The position numbers and the translations under genes are program-made. DNA of 64,000 nt from Yoonia maricola (lineage in GTDB: Bacteria; Pseudomonadota; Alphaproteobacteria; Rhodobacterales; Rhodobacteraceae): the NCBI RefSeq assembly GCF_002797915.1, contig NZ_PGTY01000001.1:62001-126000 (forward strand), read 5' to 3'. Shown piece by piece: positions 53,755 through 62,562 of the stretch (its first letter is position 1; each line of letters opens with the position of its first letter). The notes under the pieces are model-generated. The model was not told where the DNA came from. It saw only the letters and a program-made list of their open reading frames with translations, and made no database searches.

Positions 53755-56148
53755 ATGAGCAGTTTTTCCGAAGATGACGCCTTTGAGGCCGCCGCTGTAC
53801 CGCTGAGCCAGCAGGCGATGGCGCGGCCGAGTGCGGCTTATCTGGATGGGCTGAACCCGGCGCAACGCGAGGCGGTTGAGACGCTCAGTGGGCCGGTATT
53901 GATGTTAGCAGGTGCTGGGACAGGCAAGACGAAGGCGCTGACGACGCGGATTGCCCATTTGCTGGCGACGGGCACTGCCAGACCACATGAGATTTTGGCG
54001 GTGACCTTTACCAATAAGGCCGCCCGCGAGATGAAATCGCGGATTGGCGGGCTGATGGGCGAAGCGGTTGAAGGGATGCCGTGGTTGGGCACTTTCCACT
54101 CGGTCTGTGCCAAGCAGTTACGCCGGCATGCAGAACTGGTTGGATTGAAATCGAATTTCACCATTTTGGATACTGACGATCAAATCAGGCTGATGAAACA
54201 GTTGATTGAGGCCGCTGGCATCGATCACAAACGTTGGCCCGCGCGGATGCTGTCGGGCATTATTGATGGCTGGAAGAACAAGGCGCTGACCCCCGATAAG
54301 ATCCCAGTGGCTGAAAGCGGGGCGTTTGATCACAAAGGCCCAGAACTCTACGCCGCCTATCAGCGCCGCTTGCTGGACCTAAACGCCGTCGATTTTGGCG
54401 ACATCCTTTTGCATATGGTGACGATCTTTCAGAACCACCCGGACGTGTTGGCGCAGTACCAGCGCTGGTTCCGCTACATTCTGGTGGACGAGTATCAGGA
54501 TACCAACGTCGCCCAGTATATGTGGCTGCGCCTACTGGCCGCGTCGCATAAGAACATCTGTTGCGTGGGTGATGACGACCAGTCCATCTATGCCTGGCGT
54601 GGCGCTGAGGTGGGTAACATCCTGCGGTTTGAAAAGGATTTTCCCGGCGCCCATGTGGTGCGGTTGGAGGAGAATTATCGCTCGACCCCGCATATTCTGG
54701 CTGCTGCTTCAGGCGTGATCGCGGCCAATAAGGGACGGTTAGGTAAGACGCTGTTCACCTCGCGCGAAGATGGCGAAAAGGTGCGCCTGATCGGCCATTG
54801 GGATGGTGAAGAAGAGGCCCGCTGGATCGGCGAAGAGGTTGAGGCGATGCAGCGTGGGACACGGGGCATGGCTCCGATGGGTCTGGATGATATGGCGATC
54901 CTTGTGCGGGCGTCGCATCAGATGCGCGCCTTTGAAGATCGGTTCTTGACGATTGGTTTGCCGTATCGCGTGATTGGCGGCCCGCGGTTTTATGAGCGCA
55001 TGGAGATCCGCGATGCGATGGCCTATTTCCGGCTGGCCGTCAGCCCTGAGGATGATCTGGCGTTTGAACGGATTGTGAATACACCCAAACGTGGTTTGGG
55101 GGATAAGGCCGTACAGACCATCCAACGGACCGCGCGGACCAACGGTGTATCGCTTGTTGAGGGTGCGCGGTTGGTGTGTCAGGGCAAACTGCTGGGCGGC
55201 AAGGGGCTGAAAGAACTGACCATTCTGGTTGCCAGTCTGGACCGCTGGCATGCGCAGGTGCGGGCCGAGGCGGATACCCATGTTGAACTGGCCGAGATGA
55301 TCCTTGATGAAAGCGGCTATACCGGATTTTGGCAGAACGATAAGACGCCAGAGGCGCCGGGGCGGTTGGAGAACCTCAAAGAACTGGTGAAGGCGCTGGA
55401 GAATTTCGAGAATCTGCAAGGCTTCCTCGAGCACGTCAGTCTGATCATGGATAACGAGCAGGAAGAGCAGGGCGAGAAAGTCAGCATTATGACGCTGCAC
55501 GCCGCTAAGGGGCTGGAGTTTCCGGCTGTGTTCCTGCCGGGGTGGGAGGATGGCTTGTTTCCTTCGCAGCGATCGATGGATGAAAGTGGCATGAAAGGCC
55601 TCGAAGAGGAACGCCGCCTGGCATACGTCGGTATCACCCGCGCGGAAGAGATTTGTACCGTGTCCTTTGCCGCGAACCGCCGCGTCTATGGCCAATGGCA
55701 ATCGGCGATGCCGTCGCGGTTTATTGATGAGTTGCCGCAAGAGCACGTCGAAGTGCTCACGCCACCCGGTCTTTATGGCGGCGGCTATGGTGCGGCTGGC
55801 ATGTCTGCCTCAGCCTCCCCTGCGATGGCGGGCATGGTGGGCTCGGACCTGCATGAAAAGGCGCATAAGGCGGATGTCTACAACTCGCCCGGCTGGAAGC
55901 GCTTGCAATCGCGCAGCCAGCAGCGGGGGATGTCGATGCCTTCTGAGGCGCGCAATATGACGATTGATATGGATGCGGTCAGTGCCTTTACCGAAGGCGA
56001 GCGGGTGTTTCACCAAAAGTTCGGCTATGGCGAGGTGATGGGGATTGAAGGCGATAAACTGGTGATCGAGTTTGACAAGGCCGGATCAAAGCATGTCGTG
56101 GCGCGGTTTATCGTGAGCGCGGACAATGCGGATGATGTGCCGTTTTAG
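53755..56148 (+). CDS. uvrD: ATP-dependent DNA helicase UvrD/PcrA
   Basis: 797 residues, a full superfamily-1 3'-5' helicase. It has the Q motif LNPAQREAVETL, Walker A GAGTGKTKALT near residue 57, TFHSVCAKQLRRHA, Walker B VDEYQDTN near residue 245, GDDDQSIYAWRGAE (III), RLEENYRSTPHI (IV) and MTLHAAKGLEFPAVFLPGWEDG. The C-terminal 50 residues form a PcrA-type basic tail. It acts in nucleotide excision repair and replication-fork maintenance. Convergent with lysE, overlapping by four bases. Confidence 0.96.
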   Translation: MSSFSEDDAFEAAAVPLSQQAMARPSAAYLDGLNPAQREAVETLSGPVLMLAGAGTGKTKALTTRIAHLLATGTARPHEILAVTFTNKAAREMKSRIGGLMGEAVEGMPWLGTFHSVCAKQLRRHAELVGLKSNFTILDTDDQIRLMKQLIEAAGIDHKRWPARMLSGIIDGWKNKALTPDKIPVAESGAFDHKGPELYAAYQRRLLDLNAVDFGDILLHMVTIFQNHPDVLAQYQRWFRYILVDEYQDTNVAQYMWLRLLAASHKNICCVGDDDQSIYAWRGAEVGNILRFEKDFPGAHVVRLEENYRSTPHILAAASGVIAANKGRLGKTLFTSREDGEKVRLIGHWDGEEEARWIGEEVEAMQRGTRGMAPMGLDDMAILVRASHQMRAFEDRFLTIGLPYRVIGGPRFYERMEIRDAMAYFRLAVSPEDDLAFERIVNTPKRGLGDKAVQTIQRTARTNGVSLVEGARLVCQGKLLGGKGLKELTILVASLDRWHAQVRAEADTHVELAEMILDESGYTGFWQNDKTPEAPGRLENLKELVKALENFENLQGFLEHVSLIMDNEQEEQGEKVSIMTLHAAKGLEFPAVFLPGWEDGLFPSQRSMDESGMKGLEEERRLAYVGITRAEEICTVSFAANRRVYGQWQSAMPSRFIDELPQEHVEVLTPPGLYGGGYGAAGMSASASPAMAGMVGSDLHEKAHKADVYNSPGWKRLQSRSQQRGMSMPSEARNMTIDMDAVSAFTEGERVFHQKFGYGEVMGIEGDKLVIEFDKAGSKHVVARFIVSADNADDVPF

Positions 56149-56744
56149 GTCATCAGCATCGGATAAAGCGACACCACCAACAGCACAGCCATCGACACGT
56201 TGAATACCCGCAACCGTTTGGCGGTGCCCAGCCAGCGGCGTACTTGCACGCCGATCCATGCCCAGACAGTGACGGACGGTAGGTTTACGGCAGAGAAGAC
56301 AAGCGCAACCATCACAGCGCCAATGAGCACGCCGTTGTCCTGCGGGGCATAGGCGCTGATGGCGGTGATGGCCATGAACCATGCTTTGGGGTTCACCCAT
56401 TGAAAGGCAGCCGCCTGAATAAAGGTAAAGGGTTTGCCGGTCACCTCGCTCGCCTCTGGCGCGACGGCGTTGGCGATCTTCCACGCGAGCCAGAGCATAT
56501 AGGTCGCACTCAGCACTTTGAGGAGTATGTTGAGGATCGGATAAGTTTCAAACACCTGCAACAGAACAATCCCCACCATCACCACCATAAAGGCATGGCC
56601 CATTGAGATGCCCAGCATATGCGGCACAGTCCGGCGCAGGCCATAGTTGGCGCCCGATGCCATCAACATCAGGTTATTGGGTCCTGGTGTGATGGAGCTG
56701 GCAAAGGCAAAACCGACGAGGGCGATGAGAATTTCATAGGTCAT
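56145..56744 (-). CDS. LysE-family amino acid exporter
   Basis: 199 residues with about six hydrophobic helices and the LysE/RhtB signature FASSITPGPNNLMLMASGANYG near residues 15-35, followed by MGHAFMVVMVGIVLLQ. Exports basic or other amino acids. The divergent Lrp-type regulator (56817) is the usual control partner. Confidence 0.9.
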   Translation of the reverse strand: MTYEILIALVGFAFASSITPGPNNLMLMASGANYGLRRTVPHMLGISMGHAFMVVMVGIVLLQVFETYPILNILLKVLSATYMLWLAWKIANAVAPEASEVTGKPFTFIQAAAFQWVNPKAWFMAITAISAYAPQDNGVLIGAVMVALVFSAVNLPSVTVWAWIGVQVRRWLGTAKRLRVFNVSMAVLLVVSLYPMLMT

Positions 56745-56816
56745 TGCGCAATATTACGCAGGTATTGGCACAATGAAATTGCTTTGGTGCGATGTTATCA
56801 GGTATATCTGCAACTT

Positions 56817-57269
56817 ATGATGAAGATTGATCTAATAAACGACAATATATTGCGCACCCTGTCTCGCGATGGCCGCATGAGCAATCTGCAACTGGCTGAC
56901 AAGGTTGGGCTGTCGCCCTCGGCCTGTTTGCGGCGTGTGCAGGAATTGGAACGCAGTGGCGTGATCAAAGGCTACCGCGCCCGGCTTGATCCTGAACAGA
57001 CCGGGCGGGCTTATGTGGTGTATGTGGCGGTTGGGCTGGCAGAACACACCAAGGCGGCCCAGACCGGGTTTGAGCAAGCAATGGCACGCGCCGATGAGGT
57101 GGCGGAGTGTCACAACGTGGCCGGGGCGTTCGAATATATGCTGCGCGTCGAGGTCGCTGATTTGCCGGCCTATAAGGCATTTCATACCGAGATATTGGGG
57201 ACGGTGCCGCATGTGCGGTCGATCACGAGTTACATGGTGATGGGGACGCCGAAAGATGTCAGAGGGTAG
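56817..57269 (+). CDS. Lrp/AsnC-family transcriptional regulator
   Basis: 150 residues from ATG 56817. The N-terminal HTH is IDLINDNILRTLSRDGRMSNLQLADKVGLSPSACLRRVQELERSGVI; the C-terminal RAM domain (AYVVYVAVGLAEHTKAAQTGFEQ; ECHNVAGAFEYMLRVEVADL) binds amino acids. An open frame upstream to 56619 is antisense to lysE. It probably activates lysE and senses the exported substrate. Confidence 0.92.
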   Translation: MMKIDLINDNILRTLSRDGRMSNLQLADKVGLSPSACLRRVQELERSGVIKGYRARLDPEQTGRAYVVYVAVGLAEHTKAAQTGFEQAMARADEVAECHNVAGAFEYMLRVEVADLPAYKAFHTEILGTVPHVRSITSYMVMGTPKDVRG

Positions 57270-57655
57270 GGATGCGGTGCGACATGTCAGTTATGCGGGG
57301 CAAGGGATGATTTCGCTGCGGTTGCGCCAATGGCGGCTTTAGGTGAATGGCATGGGTCACAAACGGTCATTTGCACTGGTGACACAAACGTTGGGTTTTG
57401 ACCGATTTTCTTGTTGAAGCTGACGTTGAATTTGCATTTGTTGGACAACCGCTGAGCGGACTTTTGAGACATTCGCTGCTTTGACACCAATGGTTGGTAC
57501 TGGCTACTTCGCGACATGAGCGGCATCAAGCCATTCTGAAGCCTTCGTCATCATTTGGGATGAACTTGCCGCAATGCGGCGGAAAAAGCAGCCGTTCATG
57601 TGCGGTGCGGCGAAAACTGACGCCTAGATGACCCGGTCGCGGACGAAGCCGACTT
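57270..57655. other. Intergenic region without a supported gene
   Basis: 386 bases between the Lrp gene and the Imm22-like gene. It contains TTTTGAGACATTCGC-type spacer sequence shared with 13.1 kb, and only short frames. I see nothing else I can support. Confidence 0.4.
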
Positions 57656-58027
57656 TCATTTTCGATAGGAAAATTGCCCAAGGTACGTCATGGAAACCCC
57701 TGTTTTCTCGATGTTCATCGGGGTTCTAAACTCTTTCGCGTCAGCCAGGATAAACAGATTTGCGTCCTGCAGCTGAGAGGCCCTTGCTGCTTCGAGCACC
57801 TGTTCTAGGTAAAATTGGGAATAGCTGTTGAGCCTTATCAAATCTTCGAGAGCTTCTCCGTTGCCCACTCGATATTCAATGAAGTCATGATCGTAGCGCC
57901 TTTGGCCCTGAGACGCGGCAAAGCCGTTTAGCGGCCTAGCTCTGTCTTCATATTGCTCTTCGAAAAGTTCCGCCAAAGCAGTGTCGCTCTGAAAGCGACC
58001 TAACCAGAGATGAAGGTGTTCATTCAA
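57656..58027 (-). CDS. Imm22-like small protein (possible immunity protein)
   Basis: 123 residues starting MNEHLHLWLGRFQSDTALAE, a start typical of Imm22 immunity proteins (HLWLG-F-S). The middle has YDHDFIEYRVGNGEALEDLI and the end has GVSMTYLGQFSY. Imm22 proteins neutralise contact-dependent or polymorphic toxins, but no toxin gene is adjacent, so this may be an orphan immunity gene. The family call is from pattern only. Confidence 0.5.
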   Translation of the reverse strand: MNEHLHLWLGRFQSDTALAELFEEQYEDRARPLNGFAASQGQRRYDHDFIEYRVGNGEALEDLIRLNSYSQFYLEQVLEAARASQLQDANLFILADAKEFRTPMNIEKTGVSMTYLGQFSYRK

Positions 58028-58243
58028 AATCCACTGCTCCTCTTAAGAGACTGGTTTCAGGGAATATGGCGAGACGAACCAATCTTGCAACGTCATAGTT
58101 CGGCTGAAAAAATAGTCTCCAACCCGCGATTTGTTATCGTCAGCACAGGTGGCCGCACATCGTGATGGTCCGATGACCACATTGAGCCCAGACTACAAGA
58201 GTTCTGCTTTGCAGCGAATGTCCAGTGCAACGGTTGGGTGCTC

Positions 58244-58732
58244 TCAGGGATATAGATATGACCTCAACATCGGGTCTTCAGAAAATGATGTGTCGCTGAC
58301 CTGCATCCCTATCTTTTCTGCGACACGGATTGATTCCGTGTTCGAAATTCGAATTGTCGAAATGATCGAACTAAACTCTTCTGAGGCACGCTCGATGACG
58401 GCTTTAGCTGCCTCGGTGCCATAACCTCTACCTTGATATTGTTTGCGTATAGCGTAGCAAATCATCGGGAACGGTTCCCACGGTATCAGCCCACAAACAC
58501 CTACAAAAACTGCGTCCTTCGTTTCAACTGCCCAGATGCTGTAGCCAAGCTCTGAGTGTTCAGCAATTCGATTGTTTAGCCAGCGCTCCGCCTCTGAAAC
58601 AGTTTTTGTTTCGAAAATCCGGCCTCCTGAAGTTTCTGATCCGAGGGTAAGGAACACCGGCTCCAGATCACCCTTTGAGAGTTCGCGTATTGTCAGCCTA
58701 GAGGTGACAATTGGTACAAGTCGTCGTCGCAT
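58244..58732 (-). CDS. GNAT family N-acetyltransferase
   Basis: 162 residues from ATG 58732 (RRRLVPIVTSRLTIREL start); the in-frame ATG at 58768 adds an unrelated stretch. The GNAT motif A is MICYAIRKQYQGRGYGTEAAKAVI near residues 95-115 (QYQGRGYG). The TIRISNTESIRVAEKIGM segment is motif B. Acceptor unknown. Confidence 0.8.
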   Translation of the reverse strand: MRRRLVPIVTSRLTIRELSKGDLEPVFLTLGSETSGGRIFETKTVSEAERWLNNRIAEHSELGYSIWAVETKDAVFVGVCGLIPWEPFPMICYAIRKQYQGRGYGTEAAKAVIERASEEFSSIISTIRISNTESIRVAEKIGMQVSDTSFSEDPMLRSYLYP

Positions 58733-58768
58733 GTTTGTTCCAGTCTCCTGACGAAAACATCGTGCCAC

Positions 58769-59139
58769 ATGACTTCATCACTGGTAAGCCGACATCTGGG
58801 ACAACTCGACGGACGGCAGGTTTGCGCAACTCGTGTCCGTTAATGCGCCGCGCAGCATCCGTTAAAGAGGGCTCAGACCAGTTGTTAGCTGCATTTTGTC
58901 CGAACGACTGCTTGCGGACAAAAACCCCATGACAGAGCTTCTCTGCCAAAAACGGTCGTTTTTGTCACTGGCGGCGACGCGCCCGAAAGCATTGAAAAAT
59001 CTTGTGCCACAATCCCTTGGCGAAACGCGGATTGATTTTGTCACATTCTTGGCTGCATCCTGAGGAGCGGACGTTGGTATACGGTGCATCATCCAGTACG
59101 CTGGCCCCAAATCGAATTTACCCACAACACATCCACCCC
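58769..59139. other. Intergenic region with decayed sequence
   Basis: About 370 bases with no supported gene. Stretches such as GCGGACAAAAACC and TGCTTGCGGACAAAA recall the spacer DNA seen elsewhere in the window. It lies downstream of the CcsR-type array. Confidence 0.45.
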
Positions 59140-59460
59140 TAAAAACAAAAACGGCCATGTCCGGGAGGAGGTGGACATGACCGTTCTTATTTATCAGCGC
59201 CCCCTCGCGTCTCGGGAGGAGAAGAAGCGGGGCGCATCCTCGCTGGCATTGCTCGGGAGGAGGTGAGCGCCGCCAGCGGTATGATCGGTTCCAACCCGGG
59301 AGGAGGATGGGCGGTTCCGAAACTTGTGTCATAAAGTGGCGGCATCCGGGAGGAGGTGGATGCCGCCACCTTATATGTGACCCAAACCTCGGGAGGAGGT
59401 GAGGTGTTGGGCCTTGTCCAGATCTGCCTAAAGGGAGGAGGCGACAGATCCGAATTCTTG
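59140..59460 (-). ncRNA. CcsR (cuckoo) RNA array, seven CCUCCUCCC-loop hairpins
   Basis: Seven hairpins in about 320 bases each expose CCTCCTCCC (minus strand; GGGAGGAGG on the plus strand at 59163, 59255, 59298, 59348, 59391, 59433 and a variant at 59214) in the loop, spaced 41-51 bases. Several stems are long, for example GTGGCGGCATCC/GGATGCCGCCAC around the 59348 copy. In Rhodobacter the CcsR RNAs with this anti-Shine-Dalgarno motif are cotranscribed with the DUF1127 gene upstream and induced by RpoH sigma factors; the same gene lies just upstream here (59463-59678). The last hairpin is followed by a T-rich run (TTTTTGTTTTT on the minus strand), so it also ends the transcript. Confidence 0.85.
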
Positions 59461-59462
59461 AA

Positions 59463-59678
59463 TTACTTGCCGTAGGCCGCTTCGTAAGCGATGCCTTTGA
59501 TCATGCTGCGCGAAATGCCCAGATCGGCAAGATCGCGGTTGGAAAGCGTTTCCAGTTCGGACAGTGTTTTCCGGTAGGTTTTGCGTTTTGCGGCATTGTC
59601 AGCAAGCTGCGCGCGGAAAGCGGCAAAGCGTGTGGACAAGGAGTTGCCAGCGAGGAATGTTTCTGTTTGTACGGTCAT
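59463..59678 (-). CDS. DUF1127 protein, CcaF1-like
   Basis: 71 residues of the DUF1127 type: N-terminal helix, LSELETLSNRDLADLGISRSM and the C-terminal IKGIAYEAAYGK typical of the family. In Rhodobacter its relative CcaF1 (RSP_6037) is an RNA-binding protein that helps process the downstream CcsR RNAs and other transcripts. The stop is two bases from the hairpin array, so protein and RNAs are on one transcript. Confidence 0.88.
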   Translation of the reverse strand: MTVQTETFLAGNSLSTRFAAFRAQLADNAAKRKTYRKTLSELETLSNRDLADLGISRSMIKGIAYEAAYGK

Positions 59679-59928
59679 CTTACTACTCAGTGTTATTCAG
59701 AATGCAGCGACTTTTGCCGCGCTGTTGTGATAAGGATGTATGATTATGCTGCAGTTGCACAATGCCCGATTGCGCAATGCTGCTATGCAGAAAATGCATA
59801 AACATTCCTGACCTATCGTTATCAATCTGTCGTAATTTTGTGCATCTGTTTCCAGGCCCTTGCGATTTGCCTGAAACATGCCAGATGGTGGTTGGAATTT
59901 AGACAGTTTAAAAACTTGAGGGCTTCTT

Positions 59929-61002
59929 ATGACTGTGACCCGTGATGACATTCTAGGTGCGCTGTCCCGACTCACCTTGCCCGGCGGCGATGATCTGGTG
60001 TCGCGCGACATGATCCGCGCCCTGAATATTGAGGATGGCACAGTCCGTTTCGTGATCGAGGCCGCTGATCCGGGCGAAGCCGCCAAGATGGATGGTGTGC
60101 GCCGTGCCGCAGAAGATATCGTGCGTCGCTTGCCCAGTGTGGAAACTGTGACAGTTGTGCTGACAGCGCATGGCCCTGCGCCAAAACCGGCAGAACCCCC
60201 TTCATTGAAAATCGGTCGCCACCCGACACCGCAGGCGGGCCCTGCCAAGGTTTCTGGTGTGGATCGTATTCTTGCCATCGGTTCGGGCAAGGGTGGTGTA
60301 GGCAAATCGACTGTTTCGTCGAACCTTGCTGTGGCCTTGGCCCGCGAAGGCCGCCGTGTTGGCCTGTTGGATGCAGATATCTACGGACCTTCCCAGCCGC
60401 GCATGATGGGGGTGAATAAACGCCCTGGCAGTCCTGATGGTAAGACGATTATCCCCTTGCAGGCGCATGGTGTCACGATGATGTCGATTGGTCTGATGAT
60501 GGAAGAGGGCAAGGCCGTCGTCTGGCGTGGCCCGATGTTGATGGGTGCGTTGCAGCAGATGCTGGGGCAGGTGCAGTGGGGCGAGCTGGATGTCTTGATT
60601 GTTGATTTGCCGCCCGGCACGGGTGATGTGCAACTGACCTTGTGCCAGAAGACAGAGTTGACGGGGGCTGTGATTGTCAGCACCCCGCAAGATGTTGCCT
60701 TGCTTGATTCCCGTAAGGCGCTGGATATGTTTAGCTCGCTGCGCACGCCCGTACTGGGCATGATCGAGAATATGTCGACCTTTGTTTGCCCCTCTTGCGG
60801 CACCGAAAGCCATATCTTCGGGCAGGGCGGGGTTGCTGCCGAGGCCGAAAAGATCGGCGTGCCGTTCTTGGGGGCTTTGCCAATTGATCTGGACACACGT
60901 CTTGCAGGGGACGCGGGCACACCCATTGCCGCAGGCGATGGCCCGATGGCCGATGCCTATCGCGCGATGGCCCGCCGCTTTATCGAGGGCGGTATTGCTT
61001 GA
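59929..61002 (+). CDS. apbC: Mrp/NBP35-family Fe-S cluster carrier ATPase
   Basis: 357 residues. An N-terminal MIP18-like domain ([26 protein letters not shown]) is followed by the P-loop [22 protein letters not shown], the deviant Walker A, near residue 120. The [14 protein letters not shown] segment holds the two Cys that carry the transient [4Fe-4S] cluster. It delivers clusters to target proteins. Its stop overlaps the next GNAT start by four bases. Confidence 0.95.
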   Translation: MTVTRDDILGALSRLTLPGGDDLVSRDMIRALNIEDGTVRFVIEAADPGEAAKMDGVRRAAEDIVRRLPSVETVTVVLTAHGPAPKPAEPPSLKIGRHPTPQAGPAKVSGVDRILAIGSGKGGVGKSTVSSNLAVALAREGRRVGLLDADIYGPSQPRMMGVNKRPGSPDGKTIIPLQAHGVTMMSIGLMMEEGKAVVWRGPMLMGALQQMLGQVQWGELDVLIVDLPPGTGDVQLTLCQKTELTGAVIVSTPQDVALLDSRKALDMFSSLRTPVLGMIENMSTFVCPSCGTESHIFGQGGVAAEAEKIGVPFLGALPIDLDTRLAGDAGTPIAAGDGPMADAYRAMARRFIEGGIA

Positions 61003-61484
61003 TTGATATCCGTGCAGCAACGTCAGCAGATTTTGATCTGATCTGGCCACTGTTGCGTGATGTCTTTCGCGCGGGTGATACCTACGCCGTTGATCCTGAG
61101 ATCAGCAAAGAAGAAGCGCGCGCACTTTGGGTGACGCAGGCCCGTGTGACTTATGTTGCCGAAAGCGACGGCATGATTGTCGGCACTTACTACATCAGGA
61201 CCAATAAACCGGGTGGCGGCGCGCATATCTGCAACTGCGGCTATATTGTCAGCCCGGCGGCGCGGGGGCAGGGGATTGCTGCCCGGCTTTGCGAACATAG
61301 TCAGGACCAAGCACGCCGCTTGGGTTATCGCGCCATGCAGTTCAATTTTGTGTTGGCCAGCAATGAAGGTGCTGTCCGCCTGTGGCATCGTCTCGGGTTC
61401 GAGACGGTTGGCACGATCCCCGATGCATTTGATCATCCTGTACTGGGTCTGGTCGATGCCTTTGTGATGTACCGCCGCCTGTAG
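60999..61484 (+). CDS. GNAT family N-acetyltransferase
   Basis: 161 residues from TTG 60999, which overlaps the stop of the mrp gene (TTGA), so translationally coupled. The acetyl-CoA motif is [20 protein letters not shown] (ARGQGIA) near residue 85; motif B follows as [15 protein letters not shown]. The acceptor is unknown. A terminator follows its stop. Confidence 0.85.
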   Translation: MIDIRAATSADFDLIWPLLRDVFRAGDTYAVDPEISKEEARALWVTQARVTYVAESDGMIVGTYYIRTNKPGGGAHICNCGYIVSPAARGQGIAARLCEHSQDQARRLGYRAMQFNFVLASNEGAVRLWHRLGFETVGTIPDAFDHPVLGLVDAFVMYRRL

Positions 61485-61497
61485 CGGTTTGGTTTTT
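61471..61497 (+). terminator. Rho-independent terminator
   Basis: ACCGC and GCGGT form a stem across the GNAT stop codon, followed by TTTGGTTTTT. It closes the mrp-GNAT transcript. Confidence 0.6.
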
Positions 61498-61728
61498 ACA
61501 TCACAGTCTTGGGAATTTATGGAATCAATGCGGATTTCGAATCACAATTCGCGTAAATTCTGGCTATCTAAGGCTCAATAGGGGCCTCTGTGTGCTTCAG
61601 GCAGCAGAAAAATTGAGAATATCTGTTAGCTGTCGCGATACCCGTATTTGACTATATGTAGTGGTCTGTGGCATCAAGTGCCCTACAATTATTGCAGTTT
61701 TGGCTGTTTGTTTGCAATATCTTGTTTG

Positions 61729-61757
61729 TTGGCGCCCCCGAAAACACCATCTAGTAC
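61729..61757 (+). promoter_or_regulatory. Promoter candidate of the mraZ leader
   Basis: TTGGCG (61729-61734), 17-base spacer, TAGTAC (61752-61757). The CCCCCGAAAACAC spacer is a feature of mraZ promoters in related bacteria as I recall it. It would start the long leader described in the next entry. Confidence 0.45.
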
Positions 61758-61764
61758 CATGAAT

Positions 61765-62013
61765 TCCCAAAAAGGTGTTGATCGGTGAGCGATCTGGTGT
61801 CACAACTGTTTCACGGTAATGACGGACACGACTTCAAACGGGGCAACTTAAGAACCCCAACCGGCACAAAAGCAGGTTTCATACAGGCTTCGCCATTACC
61901 GAAACTAGATCCGGCGCGTGAGCGAGCAGACATCCCCCCAGGTGGCACGCGCAGTCGGACTTCCCGTAAGGGACGAGGCGGCGGATTGATCAGTGGCAGC
62001 AGATCAATCCGCC
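61765..62013 (+). ncRNA. mraZ leader RNA, UpsM-like candidate
   Basis: A leader of about 300 bases separates the promoter candidate from mraZ. In Rhodobacter sphaeroides the leader of mraZ is processed into the abundant UpsM sRNA. Here a perfect 12-base-pair hairpin (GGCGGATTGATC at 61980-61991, GATCAATCCGCC at 62002-62013) ends the leader and could be its terminator or processing site, although no strong T-run follows. The sequence match to UpsM itself cannot be checked here. Confidence 0.4.
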
Positions 62014-62064
62014 GTTCTCACATCTAAGGCAAATTTCCGGGGGCAAGTTGAGGACCGAGGGACA

Positions 62065-62559
62065 GTGGTTCTGAGTTTTACAGGCGAACACACCCAAAAG
62101 GTGGACGGTAAGGGGCGCATGTCGATCCCTGCCGATTTTCGTCGTGTGCTCGAAGCGGGTGATCCAGAGTGGACCCCGGGCCTGTCGCCCCGCATGTACC
62201 TTCTTTATGGCGATCATCTGAAAAACCAGCTGCACGGCTATACGGTTGACGAATTCAACGCGGTTGTGGCGCAGATCAATGCGTTGCCGCGTGGGTCTTC
62301 GGATAAGAAGAAACTGTCGCGTTTGATCATTGGTCAATCCATCAAGCTGGACGTTGATAAGGATGGCCGTACCGTCATGCCCATCAAGCAACGCCAGAAA
62401 CTGGGGCTGACGGATGGTGAGCTGACGTTCAGCGGGTTGGGTGACCATTTCGAGATTTGGAAGGCTGAGACATTCAGCAAAGAGGTTGCCGATGACCTCT
62501 CTGGCTGGCTTGGAGAGCAGGAGGATGGGTATGATCCTCTCATCCTTTTGGATGGTTAA
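62065..62559 (+). CDS. mraZ: Division/cell wall cluster transcriptional regulator MraZ
   Basis: 164 residues from GTG 62065 (GAGGGA at 62057-62062 upstream); an earlier GTG at 61993 lies inside the leader hairpin region. It carries the two SpoVT/AbrB-like repeats: HTQKVDGKGRMSIPADFRRVL and SIKLDVDKDGRTVMPIKQRQKLGL, each with a DxxGR motif. MraZ represses the dcw cluster, which follows directly. Confidence 0.93.
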   Translation: MVLSFTGEHTQKVDGKGRMSIPADFRRVLEAGDPEWTPGLSPRMYLLYGDHLKNQLHGYTVDEFNAVVAQINALPRGSSDKKKLSRLIIGQSIKLDVDKDGRTVMPIKQRQKLGLTDGELTFSGLGDHFEIWKAETFSKEVADDLSGWLGEQEDGYDPLILLDG

Positions 62560-62562
62560 ACG

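Noticed and set aside
53617..53865. A longer start for the FMN hydroxy-acid dehydrogenase
   Set aside because: The added residues do not match the family and overlap the uvrD start region on the other strand.
54739..55746. A 335-residue minus-strand frame inside uvrD
   Set aside because: Antisense to conserved helicase motifs; composition rich in Arg, His and Gln as expected for a shadow.
59140..59460. The GGGAGGAGG series as a CRISPR array
   Set aside because: Units share only a nine-base loop, each lies in its own different stem, spacing is uneven and no cas genes are present. The CcsR explanation fits all features.
61785..62027. An 80-residue plus-strand frame in the mraZ leader
   Set aside because: Composition is Arg/Gly/Ser-rich without domain features, and the frame overlaps the leader hairpin. 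A leader RNA explains the region better.
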